NCBI RefSeq assembly: GCF_000175195.1
Contig: NZ_ACQL01000068.1
Coordinates: 62,001 to 126,000 of the forward strand
DNA length: 64,000 nt
Direction: 5' to 3'
Source of the DNA: Actinobacillus minor NM305
GTDB lineage: Bacteria > Pseudomonadota > Gammaproteobacteria > Enterobacterales > Pasteurellaceae
Under the pieces are notes generated by a model. It was given only the letters and a program-made list of their open reading frames with translations, was not told the origin of the DNA and did no database searches. Each line of letters begins with the position of its first letter. Position 1 is the first letter of the stretch. A program made the translations under genes and the position numbers. Positions 55,896 to 64,000 of this stretch are shown here, one piece after another.

Positions 55896-56741
55896 CTATT
55901 TATTCCAAGGATAAACACCGCCATGTCGTTCAAGGTTCTGTAATTGTTTTTGAGCTGTTACTTGATAATTGATTCGTTTTATTTCATCACGGGTAAGGTG
56001 TGGGAATGCCTTTTCCACGGAGAGGATAAACCCCATATCATATTTTTCGAGATCATATTGGTAATTAACCGTAAAGGCTTTTGTGCAACAGTGAGTGGCA
56101 TTGAGTTGCATAAGTGCATTAAACACATTAGTGTCATTATGGATACCGCTATACCAAAAGCGAGAAGTTTGCACAGCAAGAGCCTTTCGCATCATGTAGC
56201 AATTGGTGTCAATATGATGTCTTTTATGCGATGTTGTTGTCATTCCAACCGTTTGATTTTCGACAGTAATTTGGAATACATAAGGGTTATCTAATCTATT
56301 TTCATAAAAGCCGATCGATTCCAAAGTATCTTGGCAAATAAATTGCTCATCATGCGTATAAAAATTACGGAGCGAATAAGCATAATCTGCACTTGATTCA
56401 TTTAGGGTTTTTATTCCATTTTCAATATGAGTCGGCTCATACCAGTTGTCATCATCTAAATAACAAATGGCATCTTCTTTAACCAAAAACGGAGCGATAG
56501 CATTGATACTGCTATTAGTCCAACCGTTTGCCCCCGTATTCATAGGTAAATAGGTCGCAATAACATCAGGGTATTTATCTAAAATTGTTTTGGCTTTTTC
56601 AGCAAATTGTTCTCCATCAACAAATACATAATGTTTACAAGGATAAGTTTGATTCTTAACACTTAAAATGGCTCGTTCAAGATCAGATCTGCCAATCGTT
56701 GAAGTAATCACGGCAACAGTTTTAATTACTTGGTTGTTCAT
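55896..56741 (-). CDS. Family 2-like glycosyltransferase
   Basis: A 281-residue GT-A-fold glycosyltransferase. The N-terminal VAVITSTIGRSDLERAILSVKNQTYP is the nucleotide-sugar-binding start, and the metal-binding DXD is in CYLDDDNWYEPTH (about residue 95). It probably acts in surface polysaccharide or LPS synthesis; donor and acceptor are unknown. It is alone, just downstream of hrpA on the same strand (20 bases). Confidence 0.85.
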   Translation of the reverse strand: MNNQVIKTVAVITSTIGRSDLERAILSVKNQTYPCKHYVFVDGEQFAEKAKTILDKYPDVIATYLPMNTGANGWTNSSINAIAPFLVKEDAICYLDDDNWYEPTHIENGIKTLNESSADYAYSLRNFYTHDEQFICQDTLESIGFYENRLDNPYVFQITVENQTVGMTTTSHKRHHIDTNCYMMRKALAVQTSRFWYSGIHNDTNVFNALMQLNATHCCTKAFTVNYQYDLEKYDMGFILSVEKAFPHLTRDEIKRINYQVTAQKQLQNLERHGGVYPWNK

Positions 56742-56761
56742 TGTTATCTTCTTTTGTTAGA

Positions 56762-59700
56762 TTATTTGATTTCTTGGATGGTATTCAAAATCCGCTTATC
56801 CGAAATTGGATATTTGGTGCCTAGCTGTTGAGCGAACAGGCTGACACGCAATTCTTCAATCATATAACGAATTTCTAAAACCTCATCCGGTATCGCTTTA
56901 GATTTCGGCAATTTAGCCAATAATTGCTTATAAGCTTCTTGTACTTGTTCAACACGTAGCATTTTCGCACGATCCGCATTGGTATCGACTAATAATTTAT
57001 CAAGCCGTTTATCAATAGCGGTTAAATATCGATGCAAATCTGCAAGGCGTTGATGTCCGGTTTTGGTCACAAATTCCGGATAAATTAAGCCTGCTAATTG
57101 CGCCTTGATATCCGACATTGCAAATGCCATTGTGAAATCCATTTTACCTTTCATTCGCTTATTTAATTCAAAAGCAAGAGTAAGGCATTTTTCTACCTGT
57201 AAAGCAATTTCTGCGGTGGTATCGTTTAAATTGGCTCTAACATGCTCGTGTAGTTCATTAAATTTTTCTTCCGACCACACAAAGCCTCCAAACTCTTCAA
57301 TCAATTTATCTACTGCACAGGCGATACAGTCGTCAATCAACTCTAGCACCTTGCCGAACGGGGCAAAATATAAACCGAGTTTAGCTTTATTCGGCAGTTT
57401 TTCGTGCAGATATTTAATCGGCGATGGCACGTTTAGCAATAACAATCGGCGTAACCCCGCTTGCATTGCTCGTGCTTGCTCAAATTCTGTTTCGAACAAT
57501 TTGATGCCCACCGACTCTTTTTCATCGACAATCGCAGGGTAGGCTTTTACGCTAAAATGTTGTTTTTTCTGTTCGTAAAATTGGGGTAAATCCGCAAAAT
57601 TCCACAAATGCACACCGCTTTGCTCAATCCCATCATCGGCAATGTTCGAAAGCGTATTTTGTACTTGATCTTTAAGTTGGAATTTTAATTCATCAAGATT
57701 TTCACTCTCAGCAATTTTTTTCCCTTTTTCATCAATAACACGGAATGTCATGCGTAAATGCGGTGGTAATTGTGTTAAATCCCAAAGTTCAGGATCGACA
57801 GTTACCCCCGTCATTCTACGCAGTTCATAAGTCAAACTTTCAAGCAACGGTTTAGCAAAAGGTTCTGCTTTTCCTAGAAATGCCTCGGCATAATTAGGCG
57901 CAGGCACAAAATTGCGGCGCATGGCTTTAGGTAACGATTTAATGAGACTGACAACCAACTCGTGGCGCAACCCTGGGATTTGCCAATCAAAGCCTTCTAG
58001 CTCAATTTGATTAAGTAACGGCAATGGAATATGTACCGTTACGCCATCGTGATCTTGCCCGATTTCAAACTGATAGCTTAACTTCAATTTGAGCGAACCT
58101 TGATACCAGAAATTTGGGAAGTCTAATTCGCTGACTTTGTTTGCATTATCATTCATCAAGAACGATTTTTCAAAGTTCAGCAGTTCAGGATCTTTCTGGG
58201 ACGCTTTTTTCCACCAGCTGTCAAAATGTTTGCTGGAAACGACATCTGTGCCGATCCGCTGATCGTAAAATTCAAACAGCACTTGCTCGTCTACCAAAAT
58301 ATCTCGACGGCGAGATTTATGCTCCAACTCTTCGATCTCTTTGATCAAGCGGTTATTTTCTTTGAAAAATTTGTAATTATTGTGCCATTCGCCTTCCACC
58401 AACGCCGAGCGGATAAAAATTTCACGGCTGACAATAGGATCGATTGCTCCATACATCACAGGACGGCTGGTAACAATCGGAATACCGTAGAGCGAGACTT
58501 TTTCATCGGCAACCACCGCCCCTTTTGATTTCGCCCAACGTGGTTCGCTGTAACTGGATTTGGTTAAGTGTTTGGCAAGCGGTTCAACCCATTCAGGCTC
58601 AATTCGTGCCACCATTCGTCCCCACAATTTAGTAGTTTCAACCAATTCTGCCGCCATTACCCATTTCGGCTGTTTTTTGAAAAGCACGGAATTAGGGAAC
58701 AGATAAAAATGTGCATTTCTTGCCCCTAAATAGTGCATCTTCTCGTTATCTTTCAAGCCGATATGAGACAATAAGCCCGATAATAAAGCGGTGTGAATTT
58801 GCTGATAATTTGCAGGTTCACTGTTAATCGGCAAGCCCATTTCACGCACCGCAAGGCGAAGCTGATGATAAATATCCTGCCACTCACGCACTCGCAGATA
58901 GTTGAGATAATCTTTTTGGCAAAGCTTACGGAACTGATTTTTGGTGAGTTCCTTTTGTTGCTCTTGAATAAAATGCCACAGGTTCACAAAGGCTAAAAAA
59001 TCGCTCTCTTTATCGGCAAAACGGCGATGTTTATCATCTGCCGATTGCTGTTTTTCCTGCGGACGCTCACGGGGATCTTGAATAGACAACGCCGATACGA
59101 TCATCATCACTTCGTGTAAACTGCCATTCTTCGCTGCTTCGATCACCATACGACCCAAACGGGGATCGATAGGCAGTTGGGCGAGTTGGCGACCGATTTG
59201 GGTCAATTCACGTATTTCACCATTTTTTGTTTTTTTGAATTCAAATGCCTGTAATTCTTCTAATAAACGAATACCATCTTGAATATGCCGCTGATCCGGT
59301 GCATCGACAAACGGAAACGAAGCAATATCCGTCAAACCCAACGCAGTCATCTGCAAGATTACCGAAGCGAGATTTGTCCGCAAAATTTCAGGATCAGTAA
59401 ACTGCGGACGGGCGTTAAAATCCTCTTCCGAATACAAGCGGATACATATCCCTTCCGAAATACGTCCACAACGCCCTTTACGCTGGTTGGCGGACGCTTG
59501 AGAAATCGGCTCAATCGGCAAACGCTGAACTTTGGTACGATAGCTATAACGTGAAATGCGAGCCGTTCCCGTATCAATCACATACTTGATATTCGGGATT
59601 GTCAGCGAGGTTTCCGCCACGTTGGTCGCCAAAATAATGCGGTTCAGGTTGCTTGGATTAAAAATACGTTGTTGTTCTGCAGCAGATAAACGGGCATATA

Positions 59701-60676
59701 ACGGCAAAATTTCCGTATGGCGAAGCTCCTGCTTCTGCAAGGCTTCGGCGGTATCACGGATTTCTCGCTCACCGTTCATAAAAATCAAAATATCGCCCCG
59801 ACCTTCCGCTTGCAGTTCGTCCACCGCATTGAGAATGCCTTGTAGTTGGTCTTGATCCTCTTCTTCCACAATCGGGCGATAACGCACTTCCACAGGATAA
59901 GTTCTACCCGACACTTCGATGATCGGTGCATTGTTGAAATGTTTAGAAAAACGTTCCACATCAATGGTTGCCGATGTGATGATTACCTTCAAATCAGGGC
60001 GTTTTGCCAAAATTTGTTTGAGATAACCGAGAATAAAATCGTTGTTAAGCGAGCGTTCGTGGGCTTCGTCAATAATCAGCGTATCGTATTGATTGAGATA
60101 GCGGTCGTTTTGGATTTCGGCAAGCAGAATACCGTCCGTCATCAATTTGACGAGGGTGTTATCACTAATCTGATCGTTAAAGCGGACTTTATAACCAATA
60201 GTCGAACCAAGTTCCGATTTCAGCTCTTCGGCAATGCGTGTCGCCACCGAGCGAGCTGCGATACGTCTAGGTTGCGTATGCCCGATTAGCCCTTTTACTC
60301 CACGTCCAAGCTCCAAGCACATTTTCGGCAACTGCGTGGTTTTACCCGATCCTGTTTCCCCTGCAATCACCACTACTTGATGTTCGGCAATCAGTTTTAA
60401 AATCTCTTCACGACGAGCAGAAACAGGCAGATCAGGATACTCAATTTTTAGTTGTTCAGCTTGCTGTTTACGGGTGAAATAACGGCTTTTACAAGCGGTC
60501 AGATCCGTTTCAATTTCTGCAATAATGGCTTGTTTGGCATTTTCATTTTTGATATTTGAAATGCCGTGAATACGAGAACGCAAACGGCGATAATCTAAAT
60601 TGGTTATATCTTTTAATTGGGCTAACAATGCTTTCTGAGCATCATCAAGCGGTTGTTTTTTATGATTTTTTTGCAT
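56762..60676 (-). CDS. hrpA: ATP-dependent RNA helicase HrpA
   Basis: DEAH-box RNA helicase of 1304 residues, the usual length. Walker A AGETGSGKTTQLPK (about residue 95), DEAH in LIIDEAHERSLN (about 203), SAT motif TSATIDVERF (about 237), and the helicase C motif VIDTGTARISRYS...QRKGRCGRI (about 365-405), then HA2, OB and a long HrpA-specific C-terminal domain. E. coli HrpA has been linked to mRNA processing and stalled-ribosome handling. An uptake signal is at 60491-60499. Confidence 0.96.
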   Translation of the reverse strand: MQKNHKKQPLDDAQKALLAQLKDITNLDYRRLRSRIHGISNIKNENAKQAIIAEIETDLTACKSRYFTRKQQAEQLKIEYPDLPVSARREEILKLIAEHQVVVIAGETGSGKTTQLPKMCLELGRGVKGLIGHTQPRRIAARSVATRIAEELKSELGSTIGYKVRFNDQISDNTLVKLMTDGILLAEIQNDRYLNQYDTLIIDEAHERSLNNDFILGYLKQILAKRPDLKVIITSATIDVERFSKHFNNAPIIEVSGRTYPVEVRYRPIVEEEDQDQLQGILNAVDELQAEGRGDILIFMNGEREIRDTAEALQKQELRHTEILPLYARLSAAEQQRIFNPSNLNRIILATNVAETSLTIPNIKYVIDTGTARISRYSYRTKVQRLPIEPISQASANQRKGRCGRISEGICIRLYSEEDFNARPQFTDPEILRTNLASVILQMTALGLTDIASFPFVDAPDQRHIQDGIRLLEELQAFEFKKTKNGEIRELTQIGRQLAQLPIDPRLGRMVIEAAKNGSLHEVMMIVSALSIQDPRERPQEKQQSADDKHRRFADKESDFLAFVNLWHFIQEQQKELTKNQFRKLCQKDYLNYLRVREWQDIYHQLRLAVREMGLPINSEPANYQQIHTALLSGLLSHIGLKDNEKMHYLGARNAHFYLFPNSVLFKKQPKWVMAAELVETTKLWGRMVARIEPEWVEPLAKHLTKSSYSEPRWAKSKGAVVADEKVSLYGIPIVTSRPVMYGAIDPIVSREIFIRSALVEGEWHNNYKFFKENNRLIKEIEELEHKSRRRDILVDEQVLFEFYDQRIGTDVVSSKHFDSWWKKASQKDPELLNFEKSFLMNDNANKVSELDFPNFWYQGSLKLKLSYQFEIGQDHDGVTVHIPLPLLNQIELEGFDWQIPGLRHELVVSLIKSLPKAMRRNFVPAPNYAEAFLGKAEPFAKPLLESLTYELRRMTGVTVDPELWDLTQLPPHLRMTFRVIDEKGKKIAESENLDELKFQLKDQVQNTLSNIADDGIEQSGVHLWNFADLPQFYEQKKQHFSVKAYPAIVDEKESVGIKLFETEFEQARAMQAGLRRLLLLNVPSPIKYLHEKLPNKAKLGLYFAPFGKVLELIDDCIACAVDKLIEEFGGFVWSEEKFNELHEHVRANLNDTTAEIALQVEKCLTLAFELNKRMKGKMDFTMAFAMSDIKAQLAGLIYPEFVTKTGHQRLADLHRYLTAIDKRLDKLLVDTNADRAKMLRVEQVQEAYKQLLAKLPKSKAIPDEVLEIRYMIEELRVSLFAQQLGTKYPISDKRILNTIQEIK

Positions 60677-60690
60677 ATTTCAATGTTAAA

Positions 60691-61143
60691 TTATGATTTT
60701 CCTACAACCAGCGACAAAATCCCTGCCGCAATTAACGGACCGACAGGTACACCTTTTAAGAAGGCGACGCCGATAATCGTGCCAATTAGTAATCCTGTTA
60801 CGAGGACAGGTTGATTACCCATTAGGTTGATGCCTCGCCCACCAAGCCAAGCTACCGAGATCCCGGCAAGAATTGCCAGTAGCATTTTCCAATTTAGTAA
60901 TGTCGCCAAATTTGGTAGCGCAATTTTACCTGAAACAATGGGGCTAAGAACGCCAATGGTTAAAATAATAATGCCGATAGTAAGCCCATATTTTTCTAAA
61001 TGAGGAATATATTTATTTAGAACTGTTTGTTGCATTAAGAGTAAGACGGTAGCGGAAATGGTAATGGAATTATTATTTCCCAATACGCCAAGCAAGATAA
61101 GGGCAACAAGAAAAAGGGCGATAGGATTAAATGATAAGTTCAT
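60691..61143 (-). CDS. UPF0756 (YeaL-like) membrane protein
   Basis: A 150-residue polytopic membrane protein with four or five helices. [26 protein letters not shown] (first two helices), [13 protein letters not shown] and [22 protein letters not shown] are family signatures. The role of the family is unknown. It lies 14 bases before hrpA, so the two may be co-transcribed. Confidence 0.88.
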   Translation of the reverse strand: MNLSFNPIALFLVALILLGVLGNNNSITISATVLLLMQQTVLNKYIPHLEKYGLTIGIIILTIGVLSPIVSGKIALPNLATLLNWKMLLAILAGISVAWLGGRGINLMGNQPVLVTGLLIGTIIGVAFLKGVPVGPLIAAGILSLVVGKS

Positions 61144-61161
61144 GATCTTAATAAAAAATGA

Positions 61162-61178
61162 GGGCGGAAAATCCGCCC
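61162..61178 (-). terminator. Terminator of grpE
   Basis: GGGCGGA / TCCGCCC stem with a 3-base loop; on the minus strand it is followed by TCATTTTTTA. It separates grpE from the UPF0756 gene. Confidence 0.75.
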
Positions 61179-61185
61179 GTAGGTA

Positions 61186-61773
61186 TTATGCTGCAACAAT
61201 AACCATTGCAGGACGGAGTACACGTCCTTGCAAGGTGTAACCTTTTTGTAATACAGTGCTGATATGATTTGCATCAACGCCTTCAGCCGGTTGCATTGAA
61301 ATCGCTTGGTGTAATTCCGGATTAAATGCTTCGCCTACTGCACCAACCGCTTCAACGCCAAATTTTGCTAAGGTTGAAATGAATTCTTTATGGGTCATTT
61401 CTACGCCATCGACTAGTGCTTGGGTTTTCTCATCCGTTACCGCATTATCTAAAGCTGCCAAACCACGTTCTAAATTATCAACAACGGTTAAAAGTTCTTT
61501 AGAGAATTTCTCTAAAGCGAATTTGTGCGCTTTCTCAACATCTTGTTCTGCACGGCGGCGAATGTTTTGAATTTCTGCTTGAGCGCGAAGTTGAATGTCT
61601 TTTTCACGTGCATCGGCTTCAGAAATATAGCTTTCTAATTCTGCGATGCGAGCTTCTGCCGCTTCAAGCGGATTCACTTCAACGATTTGTTCTTCTTGAG
61701 TTTGTTCTGTTTGGGTTCCTTCTTGAATAGTGTTCATTTCTTCTTGTTGTGTGGTTTCAGTTTGATTTGTCAT
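61186..61773 (-). CDS. grpE: Nucleotide exchange factor GrpE
   Basis: Cochaperone that releases ADP from DnaK. The 195 residues have an acidic Gln/Glu/Thr-rich N-terminus (about 1-35), a long dimerising coiled coil (about 40-95), and the C-terminal domain with [15 protein letters not shown] (about 147) and [21 protein letters not shown]. dnaK is not in the window. Its promoter looks like a heat-shock sigma-32 site. Confidence 0.95.
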   Translation of the reverse strand: MTNQTETTQQEEMNTIQEGTQTEQTQEEQIVEVNPLEAAEARIAELESYISEADAREKDIQLRAQAEIQNIRRRAEQDVEKAHKFALEKFSKELLTVVDNLERGLAALDNAVTDEKTQALVDGVEMTHKEFISTLAKFGVEAVGAVGEAFNPELHQAISMQPAEGVDANHISTVLQKGYTLQGRVLRPAMVIVAA

Positions 61774-61810
61774 ACTTAATCCTCTTATATAAAAGACAAA
61801 TTTTGCCTTA

Positions 61811-61838
61811 ATATAGCGATAAATTACTGAAATTCAAG
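61811..61838 (-). promoter_or_regulatory. Sigma-32-like promoter of grpE
   Basis: Minus-strand -35 CTTGAA (61833-61838, within CCTTGAA) and -10 CGCTATAT (61811-61818) separated by 14 bases. The -35 is perfect and the -10 matches CCCCATTT at 5 of 8 positions. Heat induction of grpE is general. Confidence 0.6.
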
Positions 61839-62005
61839 GAAAAGGCAAAAATAATTTTATTTTAGGTAAGAAAGTGCTTGCAAAATGTAGGGCTTGCCTT
61901 AAAATCGCCCCTAACTTTCATTGACAATTTCGGCGTGAAAGGTTCGTAAATTTTCGGAGAAATCCGACCGCTTTTATCTTTTTTTTCTTAACGGAGAAAA
62001 CTTAA

Positions 62006-63106
62006 ATGAAAAAATTAGCAGGTTTATTAGCTGCAGGCGTGGCTTCATTTGCATTAACAGCATGTAATGAAGAAAAACCAAAAACAACAGAAGCTGCTCC
62101 GGCAGCAGAGTCTAAAGCAGCACCAGCTAACGCAGGTACCGTTCATTTATATACTTGGACGGAGTACGTTCCTGAAGGTTTATTAGACGAATTCACAAAA
62201 GAAACTGGTATCAAAGTTGAAGTTTCTAGCCTTGAATCAAACGAAACAATGTATGCGAAGTTAAAATTACAAGGTAAAGATGGCGGTTATGATGTTATCG
62301 CACCATCTAACTACTTCGTATCAAAAATGGCTAAAGAAGGTATGTTAGCGGAATTAGATCACGCTCAACTTCCTGTTATTAAAGAATTAAACCAAGATTG
62401 GTTAAATAAGCCTTATGATTTAGGTAACAAATACTCATTACCTCAATTATTAGGTGCTCCGGGTATCGCATTTAATACAAACGACTATAACGGTACAGAG
62501 TTCACTTCTTGGGGTGATTTATGGAAACCTGAATTTGCGAACAAAGTACAATTATTAGACGATGCTCGTGAAGTATTTAACATTGCGTTATTAAAATTAG
62601 GCAAAAATCCAAATACTCGCGATCCGGAAGAAATTAAAGCCGCTTATGAAGAGTTGAAAAAATTACGTCCAAACGTACTTTCATTCACATCAGATAACCC
62701 TGCAAACTCATTTATTTCAGGTGAAGTTTCAGTAGGTCAATTATGGAATGGTTCTGTACGTATTGCGAAGAAAGAGCAAGCGCCAATCAATATGGTCTTC
62801 CCGAAAGAAGGACCGGTATTATGGGTGGATACATTAGCAATCCCAGCGAATGCTAAAAACAAAGAAAACGCTCATAAGTTAATTAACTACTTATTAGGTG
62901 CAAAAGCATCAGAAAAATTAACATTAGCGATTGGTTATCCAACTTCTAACGTTGAAGCATTAAAAGTATTACCAAAAGAGATCACAGAAGATCCTGCAAT
63001 CTATCCAACAGCAGAAGTGTTAAAATCTTCTCAATGGCAAGATGAAGTTGGCGATGCAATTGAACTTTATGAAAAATACTACCAAGAGTTAAAAGCATCA
63101 AAATAA
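62006..63106 (+). CDS. potD: Spermidine/putrescine-binding lipoprotein
   Basis: Substrate-binding protein of a polyamine ABC importer, 366 residues. The signal peptide ends in a lipobox (ALTAC, Cys about residue 20), so it should be lipid-anchored, followed by an Ala/Lys-rich linker. The binding fold starts at VHLYTWTEYVPEGLLDEF and includes GYDVIAPSNYFVSKMAKEGML, LPQLLGAPGIAFN and GQLWNGSVRIAKKE. No potABC genes are adjacent, so it probably joins permease subunits encoded elsewhere. It has its own terminator. Confidence 0.92.
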   Translation: MKKLAGLLAAGVASFALTACNEEKPKTTEAAPAAESKAAPANAGTVHLYTWTEYVPEGLLDEFTKETGIKVEVSSLESNETMYAKLKLQGKDGGYDVIAPSNYFVSKMAKEGMLAELDHAQLPVIKELNQDWLNKPYDLGNKYSLPQLLGAPGIAFNTNDYNGTEFTSWGDLWKPEFANKVQLLDDAREVFNIALLKLGKNPNTRDPEEIKAAYEELKKLRPNVLSFTSDNPANSFISGEVSVGQLWNGSVRIAKKEQAPINMVFPKEGPVLWVDTLAIPANAKNKENAHKLINYLLGAKASEKLTLAIGYPTSNVEALKVLPKEITEDPAIYPTAEVLKSSQWQDEVGDAIELYEKYYQELKASK

Positions 63107-63126
63107 TCTGATGTTTAAGTAACAGT

Positions 63127-63160
63127 AAACCCCAAAGAGAAATCTTTGGGGTTTTATTTT
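63127..63160 (+). terminator. Terminator of potD
   Basis: A 12-bp stem AAACCCCAAAGA / TCTTTGGGGTTT with a GAAA tetraloop, followed by TATTTT. Confidence 0.92.
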
Positions 63161-63208
63161 AGATGAAGTACAATAGCGACAATAAATTGATAAAGTAGGA
63201 AAAAAAGT

Positions 63209-63970
63209 ATGCCAACATTAAGTGTTGCAATGATTATCAAAAATGAAGCTCAAGATCTAGCTGCTTGCCTTGATACGGTAAAAGGCTGGGTTGATGAAAT
63301 TGTGATTTTAGACAGTGGAAGTACAGATGAAACAGCACAAATTGCAGAGCAATATGATGCAAAATTTTATATCAATGCTGATTGGCAAGGATTTGGTAAA
63401 CAGCGCCAGTTAGCTCAACAATATGTGACCAGTGATTATGTTCTGTGGCTTGATGCTGATGAAAGAGTAACACCGGAGTTAAAGCATAGTATTTTACAAG
63501 CGGTCAAAAATGATGAACAAAATACCGTTTATAAAATTGGTCGATTAAGTGAGGTATTTGGTCGTCAAATTCGTCATTCCGGCTGGTATCCGGATTATGT
63601 AGTGCGTCTGTATCCGACAACGATTGCTCGTTACAACGATTCGCTTGTTCACGAAAAGGTCGTCTTTGATTCAGCAACCAAAGTTGAAAAATTACAAGGT
63701 AATTTATTGCATTTTACTTATAAAAATATTACCCACTATCTGACTAAATCAGCACATTATGGCTCAGAATGGGCAACACAACGAGTCAAACAAGGGAAAA
63801 AAGTGTCCCTCTTTAGTGCATTTAGCCACGCGTTAAGCAGTTTTGTGAAAATGTATCTTCTGAAAAAAGGGTTTTTAGACGGTAAACAAGGTTTGCTGCT
63901 GGCAGTACTTTCGGCACAATCAGTCTTTAATAAATACGCAGATCTGTGGGTAAGAGGACAGGGGAAATAA
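63209..63970 (+). CDS. LPS inner-core glycosyltransferase, LgtF/WaaE-like
   Basis: A family 2 glycosyltransferase of 253 residues. The N-terminal [38 protein letters not shown] and [17 protein letters not shown] (DXD about residue 91), plus [13 protein letters not shown], match the LgtF/WaaE/KdtX type that adds glucose or another hexose to heptose I of the LPS core. An uptake signal is in the gene at 63496-63504. The next gene starts one base after its stop. Confidence 0.82.
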   Translation: MPTLSVAMIIKNEAQDLAACLDTVKGWVDEIVILDSGSTDETAQIAEQYDAKFYINADWQGFGKQRQLAQQYVTSDYVLWLDADERVTPELKHSILQAVKNDEQNTVYKIGRLSEVFGRQIRHSGWYPDYVVRLYPTTIARYNDSLVHEKVVFDSATKVEKLQGNLLHFTYKNITHYLTKSAHYGSEWATQRVKQGKKVSLFSAFSHALSSFVKMYLLKKGFLDGKQGLLLAVLSAQSVFNKYADLWVRGQGK

Positions 63971-63971
63971 T

Positions 63972-64000
63972 ATGTCGCAAAAACAGGCGGTTTTATTTAT
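63972..64000 (+). CDS. Start of a gene cut by the window end
   Basis: An ATG one base after the previous stop opens a frame reading MSQKQAVLF before the window ends. It is probably co-transcribed with the LgtF-like gene and so may act in LPS or envelope synthesis. The sequence is too short to identify. Confidence 0.5.

Overview
The window is chromosomal DNA of a Pasteurellaceae species. The uptake signal is the ACAAGCGGT (Apl) type, found about twenty times on either strand, and the Haemophilus influenzae type AAGTGCGGT was not noticed. This points to the Actinobacillus/Mannheimia/Glaesserella/Bibersteinia side of the family. Gene content (short LetB-type MCE protein next to lpxM, qseBC with a YgiW-like gene, luxS, secM-secA-mutT, rsx operon, LgtF-like LPS glycosyltransferase) agrees. 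No tRNA, rRNA or CRISPR array was seen.

Layout. 1-12.6 kb: partial ArcD-type antiporter, unknown membrane protein, argE, secreted nuclease, csdA, pfkA, YwiC-like and AI-2E-family membrane proteins, pepA, lptF-lptG, nadK. 12.6-21.5 kb: glyA behind a PurR-type palindrome, copper module (copZ-copA with divergent cueR and a MerR-type operator), secM-secA, mutT, and a UmuD-like protein without protease residues behind two LexA-type boxes. 21.5-32.7 kb (minus strand): qseB-qseC, OB-fold lipoprotein, purN, ABC exporter, luxS, letB, lpxM, TerC/CBS protein. 32.7-39.3 kb: rsxABCDG-E with a sugar acetyltransferase gene inserted between rsxG and rsxE. 39.4-46 kb: nrdG-nrdD with NrdR-type boxes, ligA, zipA, cysZ. 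46.1-54.5 kb: an accessory region. 54.5-64 kb: grcA, ung, a glycosyltransferase, hrpA, UPF0756 protein, grpE, potD, LgtF-like transferase and the first bases of another gene.

The most unusual region is 46.7-52.5 kb. A WYL-domain regulator leads a tightly packed operon of six proteins I cannot name: a 112-residue protein; a 504-residue protein with glycine-rich membrane segments; two paralogous helical proteins whose C-terminal parts look TerB-like; a 334-residue glycine-zipper membrane protein; and a 125-residue protein. The operon ends at a clear terminator. It is visibly AT-richer than its surroundings, contains no uptake signal, and is followed by a transposase remnant, a RelBE-type toxin-antitoxin pair and a HEPN protein. 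WYL regulators often control phage-defence loci, so this is a candidate undescribed defence or membrane-stress system; that function is inference.

The window also holds noncoding repeats: a roughly 108-bp element made of four hairpins (two full copies and one fragment), a long nested inverted repeat at 26.6-26.9 kb, and 114-bp tandem repeats inside rsxC that carry an uptake signal in nearly every unit.
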